This document shows positions 38,526 to 47,803 of a DNA stretch of 64,000 nt, one piece after another; within the stretch, counting starts at the first letter, position 1, and every line of letters begins with the position of its first letter. The position numbers were made by a program, and so were the translations under genes. The notes below the pieces were generated by a model. The model was not told where the DNA came from and did no database searches. It saw nothing but the letters and a program-made list of their open reading frames with translations. This DNA is from Rhodopirellula islandica (lineage in GTDB: Bacteria > Planctomycetota > Planctomycetia > Pirellulales > Pirellulaceae): contig NZ_LECT01000030.1 of NCBI RefSeq assembly GCF_001027925.1, positions 54,213 to 118,212 of the forward strand. Reading direction: 5' to 3'.

Positions 38526-38936
38526 TCCCGTCGAGGCACCCCACCTGCTTCGAACCTCACCTCAACGAAACCACTCCACGCCACGGCGGATCTCCGGATC
38601 TTCCGTGGCGTTGCTCATTCCGGCAGCTGCCTCTCGTCACTTCCCGACCCAGAAATCGCCCTCCCCCCTGACAAACCTCAAAAACCACTGACCGACACGG
38701 CTCCCAGAAGCCCCTCAAGAACACTTCTAACGACAACTAACCAACCGTTAACAGCCGCCCGCTCAAAGCTAGCACTTCTCTCACACTTCCTTCATCCAAC
38801 GTTAACAACCGAGCCATCTTCATCTGCTTTAATCCCCGCGCTCGATTGCGGGGAGTGAAAGAACCTGATCCCCGGAGCCTCCATCCCGATTCATTTCAGC
38901 AACTCATTTCTCTTCTCCTGAGAGCTCTCAAAAGTC
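38526..38936. other. Upstream region of the DUF1559 gene with a leader hairpin
   Basis: CAACCGTTAACA and CAACGTTAACAAC lie about 60 bp apart (38740s and 38800s). CCCCGC-GCTCGATT-GCGGGG at 38834-38853 is a 6-bp stem about 85 bp before the ATG and could form in the 5' leader. No gene was found in the 411 bp. Confidence 0.45.
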
Positions 38937-40031
38937 ATGAAATTCCAACATCCCCGCACCTGTGATCAGCGGACTTCCACGCGATCCGGTTTCACCTTGG
39001 TCGAACTCTTGGTCGTGATCGCGATCATCGGCGTCTTGGTTGGACTGCTTCTGCCGGCTGTTCAAGCCGCTCGCGAAGCCGCCCGCCGCATGCAGTGCCA
39101 GAACAACTTCAAGCAGTTCGGCATCGCACTTCACAACCACATGGCCGCCTTCGGATCGTTTCCACCCGGCAATGTCAATTACGACGAAAGCGGCAACCGC
39201 TTCAAAACCGGCGGCTGGCAGCACGGTCAGAACGAACTGGGATGGCACTGGTTGCCAATGTTGTTCCCCTACATGGAACAACCCGGTGTCTGGGAACTGA
39301 TCACCCGCTGCGAAGATTCCGTCACGGGTCACACCATGAACCCCTGCGATCACTGCGAGTACTTCGCGGAATTCGAACACATCGGTCGCGAACAACTCGG
39401 TTCATTCGTTGCCTGCCCATCAGCACCCGGCGTGACCAATCAATTTTCCGACGGCAGCTACGGCCTGGAAGCCTTGGCAAAGGGTTCCAACTACGCCGCC
39501 AACTGGGGTTCAGGGGACATGCTGTCCTGGGAAAGCGACCAGACCTCCGGAGCGTTCGGCACCTACTACGTTCACCAAGATGTGATCGTCAAAGACGGCA
39601 TCGCAGGTGACCGCTTTCAGAACCGCAATGGAATGGGCAGCGAAGACTTCCTGGACGGCATGAGCAACACGATGGCGATGAGCGAAATCCTCAACCATGA
39701 CTCGAAAACGGACATCCGTGGTACTTGGATGTCGCCTGCCATGGGAGCCACAATCTTCTCCGCTTTCACCGGCCCCAACAGTCGCGAAAAAGACGTGTTG
39801 GCTGCCTGCGATGAAACCATCCCGGAAGACAAACTGAATCCATACTTGGCTTGCTTGGAACAACGCGACACCGCCGAAATCTGGGCCGCTGCTCGCAGTC
39901 ACCACACCGGTGGCGTCAATATCCTGATGGCAGACAGCTCCGTTCGATTCATCACTGACTCAGTCGACAAAGAAAACGTTTGGCATCCATTGGCAACTGC
40001 GAAGAACAGCGAAGTCTTCGAAATGCCCTGA
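38937..40031 (+). CDS. DUF1559 pseudopilin-like protein
   Basis: The 364-residue protein's N-terminus has a type IV pilin-like leader: RSGFTLVELLVVIAIIGVLV, cut after the Gly before FTLVE. LLPAVQAAREAARRMQCQNN and FKQFGIALHNHMAAFGSFPP are the exact DUF1559 helix and entry. The rest is a beta domain with GMSNTMAMSEILNHDS, and the end has the H-x-G-GVN-x-L-x-AD-x-S motif (HHTGGVNILMADSSVRFITD). These proteins are numerous in planctomycetes and thought to be exported by type II-like systems; function unknown. A family A repeat starts 34 bp after the stop. Confidence 0.92.
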   Translation: MKFQHPRTCDQRTSTRSGFTLVELLVVIAIIGVLVGLLLPAVQAAREAARRMQCQNNFKQFGIALHNHMAAFGSFPPGNVNYDESGNRFKTGGWQHGQNELGWHWLPMLFPYMEQPGVWELITRCEDSVTGHTMNPCDHCEYFAEFEHIGREQLGSFVACPSAPGVTNQFSDGSYGLEALAKGSNYAANWGSGDMLSWESDQTSGAFGTYYVHQDVIVKDGIAGDRFQNRNGMGSEDFLDGMSNTMAMSEILNHDSKTDIRGTWMSPAMGATIFSAFTGPNSREKDVLAACDETIPEDKLNPYLACLEQRDTAEIWAAARSHHTGGVNILMADSSVRFITDSVDKENVWHPLATAKNSEVFEMP

Positions 40032-40065
40032 TCGATCGGACGCCATCAAACCAGCCCTCCTGGCG

Positions 40066-40194
40066 TAAGCGGGTCGGCAAGAATGATCGGGCATAACCAT
40101 GTGAGCCGTTTGGGCGTTAGCCCCGGTTGTACGTGGAAACAACCACGCTTGCCACGATATTTCAAATGCCGAACGCCCCCTGCCGACCTGCTTA
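40066..40194. repeat. Family A element, full copy
   Basis: The ends are TAAGCGGGTCGGCA and TGCCGACCTGCTTA. The middle has GTGAGCCGTTTGGGCG then TTAGCCCCGGTTGTACGTGG. The length is 129 bp, and a CAACCACG/CGTGG hairpin is possible. It lies between the DUF1559 gene and the lipoprotein gene (both plus). Confidence 0.8.
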
Positions 40195-40336
40195 GTCGCA
40201 CTCCCTCGAAGGAATCTCGCACAGCTTTCAAGAAAGCTGTGCAACCTCGCCTCTCCCGCTGGGAGGGGCGAGTGAAGCGAGGGACGGGCTGAGCTCAAAA
40301 TCTCTCATGCACTCTTTCACCTCCTTTATAAACCAG

Positions 40337-40744
40337 ATGAACTTTCAAACCTCCATTCTACTGATCCCCGTTTTCGCGTTGCTCACCGTCATCGGTTGTG
40401 GATCGTCAGCCCCTCCAGCCATCACTCTCGAACAAGACGCCTACGCTTGCGTGGAAGGTCTCGGAGATGCCGCTGGCGACCCCAAGATGTTTGCCACCGT
40501 CTTCGTCGATGGAGCAGTTCCTGAGAACCACGAAGACTACGCTCAGCGAGGCTACGAAATCGCAGGCGACGGCGAAGTGAACGGCGACCAAATGACCGTC
40601 CCCGTCAAAATCTTTGGCGGCGTCTTTGCTACCTCCGGCGGCGATCGCTCGAAAAAGGCATCGGATTCCGGAAACACCACTCAAAACTGGGTGCTGCAAC
40701 GCGTCGGCGAAGACTGGAAAATCAAAGAAGCTCCTTTGGGTTGA
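40337..40744 (+). CDS. Small lipoprotein, first gene of the cytochrome operon
   Basis: The 135-residue protein starts at MNFQTSILLIPVFALLTVIG with the lipobox VIGC. An ATG ten codons earlier (40307) is less typical. The mature part has VEGLGDAAGDPKMFATVFVD and ends in NWVLQRVGEDWKIKEAPLG, a pattern of small secreted domains that often accompany DUF1559 genes. Its stop overlaps the next start, so it is coupled to the cytochrome gene. Function unknown. Confidence 0.7.
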   Translation: MNFQTSILLIPVFALLTVIGCGSSAPPAITLEQDAYACVEGLGDAAGDPKMFATVFVDGAVPENHEDYAQRGYEIAGDGEVNGDQMTVPVKIFGGVFATSGGDRSKKASDSGNTTQNWVLQRVGEDWKIKEAPLG

Positions 40745-42027
40745 TCCCATCTGAAGGACATCCCTTGTTCTCCAAGATTCTCTCTGCCAAGAGCCTCCAG
40801 TTTCTGGGGCTCTTGATGCTTTTGGTCATCGGAGTCTGTGCGGCCAGTGTCGCACGGGACCTGATGTCGATCGCACCCACGCCATCCTCGGCCAGTCGTC
40901 GAACGCTGGCCCCCAAAGACTCCGGCGGATCGGTCGCAAATGCCGTGAACCAGTGGAGCCAATTTGTCTCCTCGCAGTTCGCTGGTGACCAAGCCTGCCA
41001 GGCCTGCCATCCGGTCGAGTACGAAGCCCACCTTCGATCCGGTCATTCGCGAACCGCCACACCGATGGTCGAGTCGGAGTTGGCTCAGCAACTTCTGTCA
41101 CAAGGCGAATACGAAGATTCGCTCCGCAATCAAACGTTCCGCTTCACCAAGCAAGCGGATCAGTTTTTGGTCAGCACCTCAACAGGGCAGGGCAGGGCGT
41201 CCGCGAACGCGTCTTCACCACCGAACACGCAATCAAAGAACCTTTCGGTCACAGTCAATTGGCTGTTGGGATCCGGCACCCACGCACAAACTCCCCTCGC
41301 CATCCAGAAAGATGGCTCTCGCGGCATCGAGATGCGTTGGTCGTCATTCCATGGCGACGACCAACTGAATGTGACTCCCGACCACGATCAATACACGACC
41401 TTCCGTGAAGGCACGGCCGAGTGCTTTGGGCGTCCCATGGATGCCATGGACGTGCGTTCTTGCATCGGATGCCACTCCACCGTCGTCCCGCCTCCACCCT
41501 TGCCGCTGACCCCCGACACGATGATCGCCAACGTTGGTTGCGAACGCTGCCACGGGCCACGGAAGCAACATGTGATTCTCGCAGGCCGCGGCTTGCCCGA
41601 GCAGAGCAAACCAATGATTGACCAACATGATGCCAGTGCTCACATGGAAACGTGCAGTGCATGCCATCGCGACGAACGCTCCGTTTCGGCTGATTCCACG
41701 GCGGCTGAACGTGCTCGTTTCCAGCCGTATGGACTGAAGAAAAGCGAATGCTACCTGCAATCTTCGGGTCAGCTCACCTGCTCGACTTGCCACGACCCGC
41801 ACGACACCACCTCGCACGATCGCCAACAATACATCCAGCAATGCCAAAGCTGCCATCAACCGCAGGCTTCCACGATTTGCCCTGAAGCACCAGCGGGAGA
41901 CTGCATCGAATGTCACATGCCACTCACACCCTGGACCCAAGGAATCGCTTTTCGCGATCACTGGATTCGAATCGTGGATGACACCGCTTCCCACGCTGCC
42001 GAGACCACGCGGGAGGCATCCCCATGA
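40741..42027 (+). CDS. Seven-haem cytochrome c
   Basis: The 428-residue protein uses a TTG start overlapping the lipoprotein stop; another TTG lies at 40765. A membrane anchor (FLGLLMLLVIGVCAASV) is followed by seven CxxCH haem sites: CQACH (86), CIGCH, CERCH, CSACH, CSTCH, CQSCH and CIECH. The spacing resembles cytochrome c554/c'-type multihaem proteins, not the PSCyt domain. Such proteins carry electrons in the periplasm. The gene overlaps the next one by 4 nt (ATGA). Redox partner not known. Confidence 0.85.
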   Translation: MIPSEGHPLFSKILSAKSLQFLGLLMLLVIGVCAASVARDLMSIAPTPSSASRRTLAPKDSGGSVANAVNQWSQFVSSQFAGDQACQACHPVEYEAHLRSGHSRTATPMVESELAQQLLSQGEYEDSLRNQTFRFTKQADQFLVSTSTGQGRASANASSPPNTQSKNLSVTVNWLLGSGTHAQTPLAIQKDGSRGIEMRWSSFHGDDQLNVTPDHDQYTTFREGTAECFGRPMDAMDVRSCIGCHSTVVPPPPLPLTPDTMIANVGCERCHGPRKQHVILAGRGLPEQSKPMIDQHDASAHMETCSACHRDERSVSADSTAAERARFQPYGLKKSECYLQSSGQLTCSTCHDPHDTTSHDRQQYIQQCQSCHQPQASTICPEAPAGDCIECHMPLTPWTQGIAFRDHWIRIVDDTASHAAETTREASP

Positions 42028-43187
42028 GCGTCATCTCCCCGTCACCCAGCACTCGCCCGGCGGTCAATCCATCAACCTCTCGTTCGAGAGAAACGTCGCC
42101 GACCGTCGCCTCAGCGAATCCCCAAAGTGGATTCCTCTTCTCGCCGCTCATCGACCTGATCTTCATTGCGAACTTGTTTTGGCCGCTGTTGGTCTTCGTC
42201 GATGTCTTCGGTGGAACGACAACCCATGAGGGCCTGCTGTTCTGGCAAATCTACTTCATCACCGCCCCACACCGCTGGATCACCATCGTTCTGGTGTCCG
42301 TCGACCACCACAAGTCCCAGGATCGACGGTGGCTCTTTGCCGCTTTGGCACTCGCGATTTTGACGGTCTGCGTCGGGTTGCAGGTCGGCACCGGGTCGCT
42401 GCTGTGCCTCGGTATGATCGACTACATCTGGAACGCCTGGCATTTCTCGTCCCAGCATCACGGCATCTTTCGAATTTACCAACGCCAATCGTCGGCCCCA
42501 TCCAAAACCAAGGCATCCGATCCGTTTGACCGAACCGCAAGCAGCGGCGCAGGCTCCGACCATTCAAATCCGCTTTCGCAATTCATGCAAAGCAAAGGGG
42601 CACTGCTTCAGAAACTCTTCTTTCGTGGCTTTTTGCTGTACACCATCGCTCGAGTGGCAGGATTTGGCTGGCCCGAAGGACCGTTCCCTTCGTTCTCTGG
42701 AGTGGAGTTCCTGGACTGGGGGATGCTGCTGATTCCTGCTGCGTTTGCCATTTCCGCGATGCACCGATTTGCAAAACTCGGCAACCAAACGTTGGCCAGC
42801 ATGCTGTACCTGTTGAGCGTGATGTCTCTCTTCGCAGCGTTGCTGTTGGCCGCTCACTACCAGAACAGCCGACTCGTCATCCAGCTCGCACTGGCGTCCG
42901 CGATTTTCCATTCGATGGAATACATGTCCATTGTGACTTGGTCAATGAAGAAGTCGGGGGCAAAAAACGCCAACCATCCACTGGCACGCCTCTCCAAGAT
43001 TTGGATGCTGTTTCTGGTCATGTTTGTGCTGGTCATCGGCCTCGGGAACTACCTGCTTTCACGCGGCTTCTTTGAAGTCTGGGTGACAATCAACTTGGTC
43101 GTCGCCTTTTGGCACTACTGCTTTGACGGCCTGCTGTGGAAGTCGCCCAAACGCCGCGTCCCCTCCCCCTCAGCGGGTGCAGCATGA
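42024..43187 (+). CDS. His-rich multi-pass membrane protein, unknown
   Basis: The 387-residue protein has about eight hydrophobic segments after a Ser/Thr-rich N-terminus. Conserved-looking His clusters stand near membrane edges: TAPHRWITIVLVSVDHHKS, YIWNAWHFSSQHHGIFRIY and AFWHYCFDGLLWK. These could bind haem or metal, which would suit the adjacent multihaem cytochrome (inference). The family was not recognised. It overlaps both neighbours by 4 nt. Confidence 0.7.
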   Translation: MSVISPSPSTRPAVNPSTSRSRETSPTVASANPQSGFLFSPLIDLIFIANLFWPLLVFVDVFGGTTTHEGLLFWQIYFITAPHRWITIVLVSVDHHKSQDRRWLFAALALAILTVCVGLQVGTGSLLCLGMIDYIWNAWHFSSQHHGIFRIYQRQSSAPSKTKASDPFDRTASSGAGSDHSNPLSQFMQSKGALLQKLFFRGFLLYTIARVAGFGWPEGPFPSFSGVEFLDWGMLLIPAAFAISAMHRFAKLGNQTLASMLYLLSVMSLFAALLLAAHYQNSRLVIQLALASAIFHSMEYMSIVTWSMKKSGAKNANHPLARLSKIWMLFLVMFVLVIGLGNYLLSRGFFEVWVTINLVVAFWHYCFDGLLWKSPKRRVPSPSAGAA

Positions 43188-44419
43188 CGTCATCCCGTGA
43201 GACACCGAAGCAGAACGTCCCGGCAAGTTGGTTGCTTTGGCCGCCCACGGTGATTGCCGTCTTGGTGGCCGTTCGCCATCTGTTGCTGGACCCCAACGGG
43301 CACATCGAGTGGTTTGGGCGAGACGACGTCTACGCCGTTTCCATGTTCGCCGCATTGCCCATGGGATTTGCCGGAGCAATTCGGGTTGCCAAGAAATCGC
43401 GTTCATCCGCCATCGTGCTGGGCGCGTGTTTGCTGGCGGGATGCCTTTGCCTGGCCGCCATGAGTCATGGAATCTCAATTCCTGAAAACCTGCTCGCAAT
43501 CACAATCGCTCGCGCACTGCAGTCTTGCCTCACCGCGTTCGCCGTCGCCAACCTTTGCGTTGGCATCGCGTCGCTCCAATCACCTGACCACCCCCCATCA
43601 AACGTCGTCGGGGCAGGGCAGGGTGGCCAGCATTTCTTGCCGACTTGGGCATGGCTCTTGTTCGGAACGGCAACCATTGCCATTCCCGCCACCTACACGC
43701 ATTCAGCAGCGGAATCACTCGAGAAGAAGCTGCAAGAATCACTCAGCAGCCATCGCGTTGCCTTGGCTTGGGAACAGTGCTCGCAGCTTCGCCGACTCGA
43801 TCCCGGTGCAACGACCGCGGATTCGGACCTGGCCGCGTTAGAAGGCAATCTCCACGAACAGAAAGTCCAACTGGAATCAGAAGTCCAACAGCCGATGCCT
43901 CGAAACATCTCCATCGCCTTGATCGGGAGAAGAATCACCAGTTTGGTTCAGCTCGATCGAAATCACGAGGCCCTCGGTTGGATTCGACCGATGATGTCCG
44001 GTCGCAATTTTCATCCGATTAGTCTCGATTTCTACGGGCTCTGCCAACAACGCTTGGAACAACCTGCCGAGAGCATGCGAGGTTACGAGCGTTCGTTGAA
44101 GCACTGGGAACGACAACCGGACAGCCCCGGCAAACGCAACGCGATGATCAGTGCTTACAAAGGCATCGCTTTCGCAGCGCGCCAATTGGGCAACCGGCGT
44201 TTAGAAGAAGAGGCCTATCAAACATTGGTGCAATTGGCCCCCACCGCCGAGAATCATTTCCTTCTGGCGACCAGTTACAAAGAACACCAAAAGACCTCGC
44301 TAGCCGCCGAGAACGCTCAGCTAGCCGCACAGCTGGACCCTCTGTATGCCGAGCAAGCCCAATCCATGCTGTCACAACTTTCGCGTGACCACTTCAGCTG
44401 TTTCTTAGTGCCTCGCTAA
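43184..44419 (+). CDS. Membrane protein with TPR-like C-terminus
   Basis: The 411-residue protein starts at MTSSRETPKQNVPASW, overlapping the upstream stop (ATGA). About five membrane segments fill the first 190 residues. The C-terminal 200 residues are helical repeats of TPR type (SLDFYGLCQQRLEQPAESM, KGIAFAARQLGNRRLEEEAY, HFLLATSYKEHQKTSLAAEN). TPRs bind partner proteins, which fits assembly of the preceding cytochrome complex. A G-rich GGGGCAGGGCAGGG lies in frame at 43610-43623. The stop codon TAA (44417-44419) is the first three bases of a family A terminus. Confidence 0.72.
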   Translation: MTSSRETPKQNVPASWLLWPPTVIAVLVAVRHLLLDPNGHIEWFGRDDVYAVSMFAALPMGFAGAIRVAKKSRSSAIVLGACLLAGCLCLAAMSHGISIPENLLAITIARALQSCLTAFAVANLCVGIASLQSPDHPPSNVVGAGQGGQHFLPTWAWLLFGTATIAIPATYTHSAAESLEKKLQESLSSHRVALAWEQCSQLRRLDPGATTADSDLAALEGNLHEQKVQLESEVQQPMPRNISIALIGRRITSLVQLDRNHEALGWIRPMMSGRNFHPISLDFYGLCQQRLEQPAESMRGYERSLKHWERQPDSPGKRNAMISAYKGIAFAARQLGNRRLEEEAYQTLVQLAPTAENHFLLATSYKEHQKTSLAAENAQLAAQLDPLYAEQAQSMLSQLSRDHFSCFLVPR

Positions 44420-44760
44420 GCAGCAGGGCAGGAGCGACCGGGCAAAACCATGTGAGCCGTTTGGGCGTTGGCCCAGGCCACTCCATGTTCAACCTTCGAA
44501 GGAGGGTAGGCTCGCGCGAGTTTTATCCCGAAGGGATCGCAGATGGTAGCCGGTGGTTTGAACGCAGTGAACACCACCGGATGCAAGACCCCAGCAATCC
44601 CCAACCCTGAAAGGGTCGAAGATTCCGCGCCCCTTTCAGGGTCGGTATGAGTTTTTTGGTTTCCGGGGGTTGCGCTGCGACGCAGCACCCCCCGGCTACC
44701 ATTCAAAATCCCTACCGGGATAAAAAAACCTGGAGTCGGAAGAAAGCTTGCATCTGCTAT
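44417..44760. repeat. Composite palindromic repeat, copy 3
   Basis: It opens with TAAGCAGCAGGGCAGGA and GTGAGCCGTTTGGGCG, a family A arm. The inner pair is TTATCCCGAAGGGAT near 44523 and ATCCCTACCGGGATAA near 44710. Hairpins are CCGGTGGT/ACCACCGG (44550-44580) and CCCTGAAAGGG/CCCTTTCAGGG (44605-44641, with a TTTTTT about 12 bases later). The tail TTGCATCTGCTATCGCG resembles the ends of copies 1 and 2. It lies between convergent genes. Confidence 0.75.
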
Positions 44761-44795
44761 CGCGTCATAACACCAAGCATTTAACAACCCACCAT

Positions 44796-45320
44796 TCAGC
44801 GCGATGCGAGCGACACCGCATGCCTGAGAATCGGCAGCACGCACTGGTTCATGCCCGTCGTGACCGCCCCCGTGGACCCTGGCAACGCGAACACCACCTT
44901 GGACTTCATCCGCCCCGCGGTGGCGCGACTGAGCATCGCCTTGGGGCCGATCTCGGCGATCGAGATGGCTCGAAAATGCTCCCCAAAACCGGGCAACGTC
45001 ACATCCAACAGGGACTCAATCACGTCGACCGCCATGTCTCGCGGCGCGATGCCAGTCCCACCCGTCGTGATGATCGCATCCAGCGAACCGTCTTCAGCAA
45101 GCTCCCCCAACAGCTTCGCGAGCGGTTTGGAATCATCCTTCAAAATCTTCCGTTTCGCGACGGAGTGACCGGCTTCCTCGAGCAAGCTGACAATCCGGTC
45201 GCCACTGCGATCTTCTGTTTTGCCACGCGTGTCACTGAGCGTGATCACGGCGACGCGAACCGCTTGAGCGGGATCCACGTCTGGACAACCACACTGGGAA
45301 TCTGGAGGGGGTTGATTCAC
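44796..45320 (-). CDS. mog: Molybdopterin adenylyltransferase, MoaB/Mog type
   Basis: The 174-residue protein starts at GTG (MNQPPPDSQCGCPDVDPA), overlapping the antiporter stop by 4 nt. RVAVITLSDTRGKTEDRSGD is the family's first motif, IITTGGTGIAPRDMAVDV the MPT-binding motif, and SKVVFALPGSTGAVTTGM the last. It activates molybdopterin with AMP before molybdate insertion. The choice between Mog and MoaB cannot be made from the sequence alone. The coupled antiporter gives no clear pathway link. Confidence 0.88.
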   Translation of the reverse strand: MNQPPPDSQCGCPDVDPAQAVRVAVITLSDTRGKTEDRSGDRIVSLLEEAGHSVAKRKILKDDSKPLAKLLGELAEDGSLDAIITTGGTGIAPRDMAVDVIESLLDVTLPGFGEHFRAISIAEIGPKAMLSRATAGRMKSKVVFALPGSTGAVTTGMNQCVLPILRHAVSLASR

Positions 45321-47086
45321 GACGCTGGTTCCTCACTTTGTTCCAACAAACCCGCTCGTTGTTGAGCGTCTTCGAGAAAGTAATTCACATCATTGAGATC
45401 ATCGGCGTGAAGCACTTCGTAGGCGTGAGCCGCACTGCGAGACCGATACAACTGCTCGCGAATGTTGATGTCTCGCGTGATCGCGGTCGCAAAGGCAGAA
45501 AGGATCTCCAAGTGACGCTTGCGGCTCGACTCAGGCGTGGCCAACAACAACACCGCGTGAACCAAGCGTCCGTCCGGTGTATTGAGCTTGATACCCTTCT
45601 TGCTGATTCCCAGCACGCCTTTGACATCATTGGCACCGGGTTCATCGATGATCGCGTGAGGGATCATCAAACCGATCCCCAAGCACGTCGTCTGAGATGC
45701 TTCCCGAGAACGAACGGTCTCCAGAAACTTGTCCTGTGGTGTGCTCATTGGCGTGGTGGCATACAGCAGGTTGGTGAGTTTCTGAAAGATCTCTTCCTTG
45801 TTGCCGTCCAGATCCACCATGATCCGATTCTCCTGCAAGAAGTCCAGCAATCGAGGACGGTCCTGGCGAGCTTCGCCAGTTTGGGTCAGGGCAAACCGCG
45901 TTGCACTTGGCCCTAGCAACTGGTTGATCGCCAGAGCCGACAGGCCGACCGTCGTCACCATCGACTTGATTTCTTCGGAGAACCCTGACTGCTCGCTGCC
46001 AACCAAGATGATCAAACCAACCGCCACGCCGCCGTGGGGCAACAGCGACATTCCAAGGTACCTGCGAACGTTGTCGGTCGCTCCGGACAAACTCATCGCC
46101 GTGTAGGCACTGATGGTCTTGGCCACCAACCGCGACAGGAAATACAGGGCAACCAAACCAATGACCGGCGGGATCTGAGTGAAGTCTAACTTCATCCCTG
46201 CAAACGTGTAGAAGAGCGCAAACAGGGCTCCTCCAATCCCATTCAAGTAGGCTTCTCCCGACCGAACCAAATCATGCCGGAAATTGGTCAGCGTGATCCC
46301 GGCGAACGTGCATGCCAAGATTCCACCCGAGGTGCCAAAGCTCGCCGCCGCTCCCCAGGCCCCCAACACAACCGCGACCATCAACGGGCCCAAAAACGCA
46401 GCACTGACCACCGTCTGAACCAAAACAATTGCCAACAACGCGCAAGCAGCACCGATCGCAAGCGTCACTGCAAACTGCACGCCGACACTTTCCAACGCAT
46501 GAACCCACCCCGATTGATCCGCCAGAAACGTGGAGATGAACACAAAGGCGGCGACCGCGACCATGTCGATGAGACCAATCGCCGCCAACAAGGTGCGAGT
46601 CAAAATGCCTCGAGCGCGGGCCTCTTGAATCACCAACACCGTCGTTCCCGGCGCCCCCGCAATGGCAATGGCCGCGAACAAAGCCGCCGGTGGCAGCGAC
46701 ATCGACGGGTCCAGCCACCTCCCGCCAAAGTACATCACCGAGCCAACCAACGTTGGCGTGATCAAGGCTTCGCCCAGCAGCAACAACCCGATCCGCTTGC
46801 CCGTGTTTCGCAGGCTTCCAAAGTACAGCGAGGCACCGACCGTGAAGGCAATGAAGCCCAACACGAAGTTCATGTAGGGACCAAACCGGTCCAATGCCTG
46901 GGGATCCAAAACGGTGTCCAACCCAGGAAACCGAAGTTGACGAAGCAGAATGCCGGTGGCAATCCATCCGGTCACCTTGGGCAGCCGGATCAGAGCAAAT
47001 AACTCGCCCCCCAGCACACCGGCAGTCAGCACCACCGCCATGTTGAAAAGCGGGTCGTCGAAGTGAAGGTTCGGAAAAAAATCCAT
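45317..47086 (-). CDS. Cation/proton antiporter with PTS-IIA-like C-terminal domain
   Basis: In the 589-residue protein, residues 1-400 hold about 12 membrane segments of the Na+/H+ exchanger (CPA2-like) type: GWIATGILLRQL, SLPPAALFAAIAIAGAPGTT, MSLLPHGGVAVGLIILVG. The C-terminal 180 residues contain TTCLGIGLMIPHAIIDEPGA, which has the G-x-x-IPH active-site histidine of PTS EIIA(Fru/Mtl) domains, then VKGVLGISKKGIKL and HAVLLLATPESSRKRHLEIL. The domain may sense sugar or nitrogen status and control transport (inference). It is the first gene of the pair with mog. Confidence 0.85.
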   Translation of the reverse strand: MDFFPNLHFDDPLFNMAVVLTAGVLGGELFALIRLPKVTGWIATGILLRQLRFPGLDTVLDPQALDRFGPYMNFVLGFIAFTVGASLYFGSLRNTGKRIGLLLLGEALITPTLVGSVMYFGGRWLDPSMSLPPAALFAAIAIAGAPGTTVLVIQEARARGILTRTLLAAIGLIDMVAVAAFVFISTFLADQSGWVHALESVGVQFAVTLAIGAACALLAIVLVQTVVSAAFLGPLMVAVVLGAWGAAASFGTSGGILACTFAGITLTNFRHDLVRSGEAYLNGIGGALFALFYTFAGMKLDFTQIPPVIGLVALYFLSRLVAKTISAYTAMSLSGATDNVRRYLGMSLLPHGGVAVGLIILVGSEQSGFSEEIKSMVTTVGLSALAINQLLGPSATRFALTQTGEARQDRPRLLDFLQENRIMVDLDGNKEEIFQKLTNLLYATTPMSTPQDKFLETVRSREASQTTCLGIGLMIPHAIIDEPGANDVKGVLGISKKGIKLNTPDGRLVHAVLLLATPESSRKRHLEILSAFATAITRDINIREQLYRSRSAAHAYEVLHADDLNDVNYFLEDAQQRAGLLEQSEEPAS

Positions 47087-47599
47087 GTCCTGGCCATCAT
47101 TTGCCGAACAGAAATCGTCAAAGCAGCCAGGATCCTAGGTAAAAACGCTCCATTTGGGAACGCGGCGCAACTTGGAGGGACCGCTTCACGCGGGGGTATC
47201 CCTCGTTTCAGGCATCAGCCCAACACGCAAAGTGCAGTCTGGCACTCGGATTTCCAAGGCAAGGAACTGCAGAAACCCGACCGACCGTCCGAGCGCCACG
47301 CTTCCCCGGGCCGCAAGAACACACGCAAGAACTTCGCACCGCAGGGCTGCACGACCAAGTGGATCGCGAGGCTTGGTTGAAAGACTTCGTCGTCGACACC
47401 CAGCCTTCCCCAGCGTCGGAAAGGACTCATTCCGCCATCTTCGACCCGTCAATGCTTGCCCCAGCCATGGTCGACAGAATCCGTGCCAGGCAATGCCCGC
47501 ACGGCGGTGTTGTGCTTCAGCGATCCACTCCGGCGCAGAACTTGGTTAGCATCACCGGACACCTCCTTCAGCCCACATGACTGTTTGAGGAAGGTATAC
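47087..47599. other. Intergenic region, no gene supported
   Basis: Frames up to 131 codons exist (47154-47549 plus), but they are Arg/Pro-rich and have no family motif. The region separates the minus-strand antiporter from a family A element and the plus-strand cytochrome gene. It may be a decayed gene; nothing definite is seen. Confidence 0.45.
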
Positions 47600-47727
47600 T
47601 AAGCAGGTCGGCAGGAATGATCAGGCATAACCATGTGAGCCGTTTGGGCGTTAGCCCCGGTTGCACGTGGGATCAGTGGCGTTTGCCATAACAGTTCCAA
47701 TGACGAAAGACTCCTGCCGACCTGCTC
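47600..47727. repeat. Family A element, full copy
   Basis: The ends are TAAGCAGGTCGGCAGGA and TCCTGCCGACCTGCT. The middle has CATGTGAGCCGTTTGGGCG and GTTAGCCCCGGTTGCACGTG. The length is about 128 bp. It stands about 75 bp before the cytochrome-DUF1549 gene and far from any stop codon. Confidence 0.85.
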
Positions 47728-47803
47728 AATGCCCCCACCGAAGGTCGCTCGATGAGCGGTTTCCGTTGAGTCGCAGTCCCGCCAAATCCCTCCCGATCCA
47801 AAA

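Noticed and set aside
47154..47549. 131-codon plus frame in the gap before the cytochrome module
   Set aside because: Arg/Ala/Pro-rich with no family motif, so not supported as a gene.
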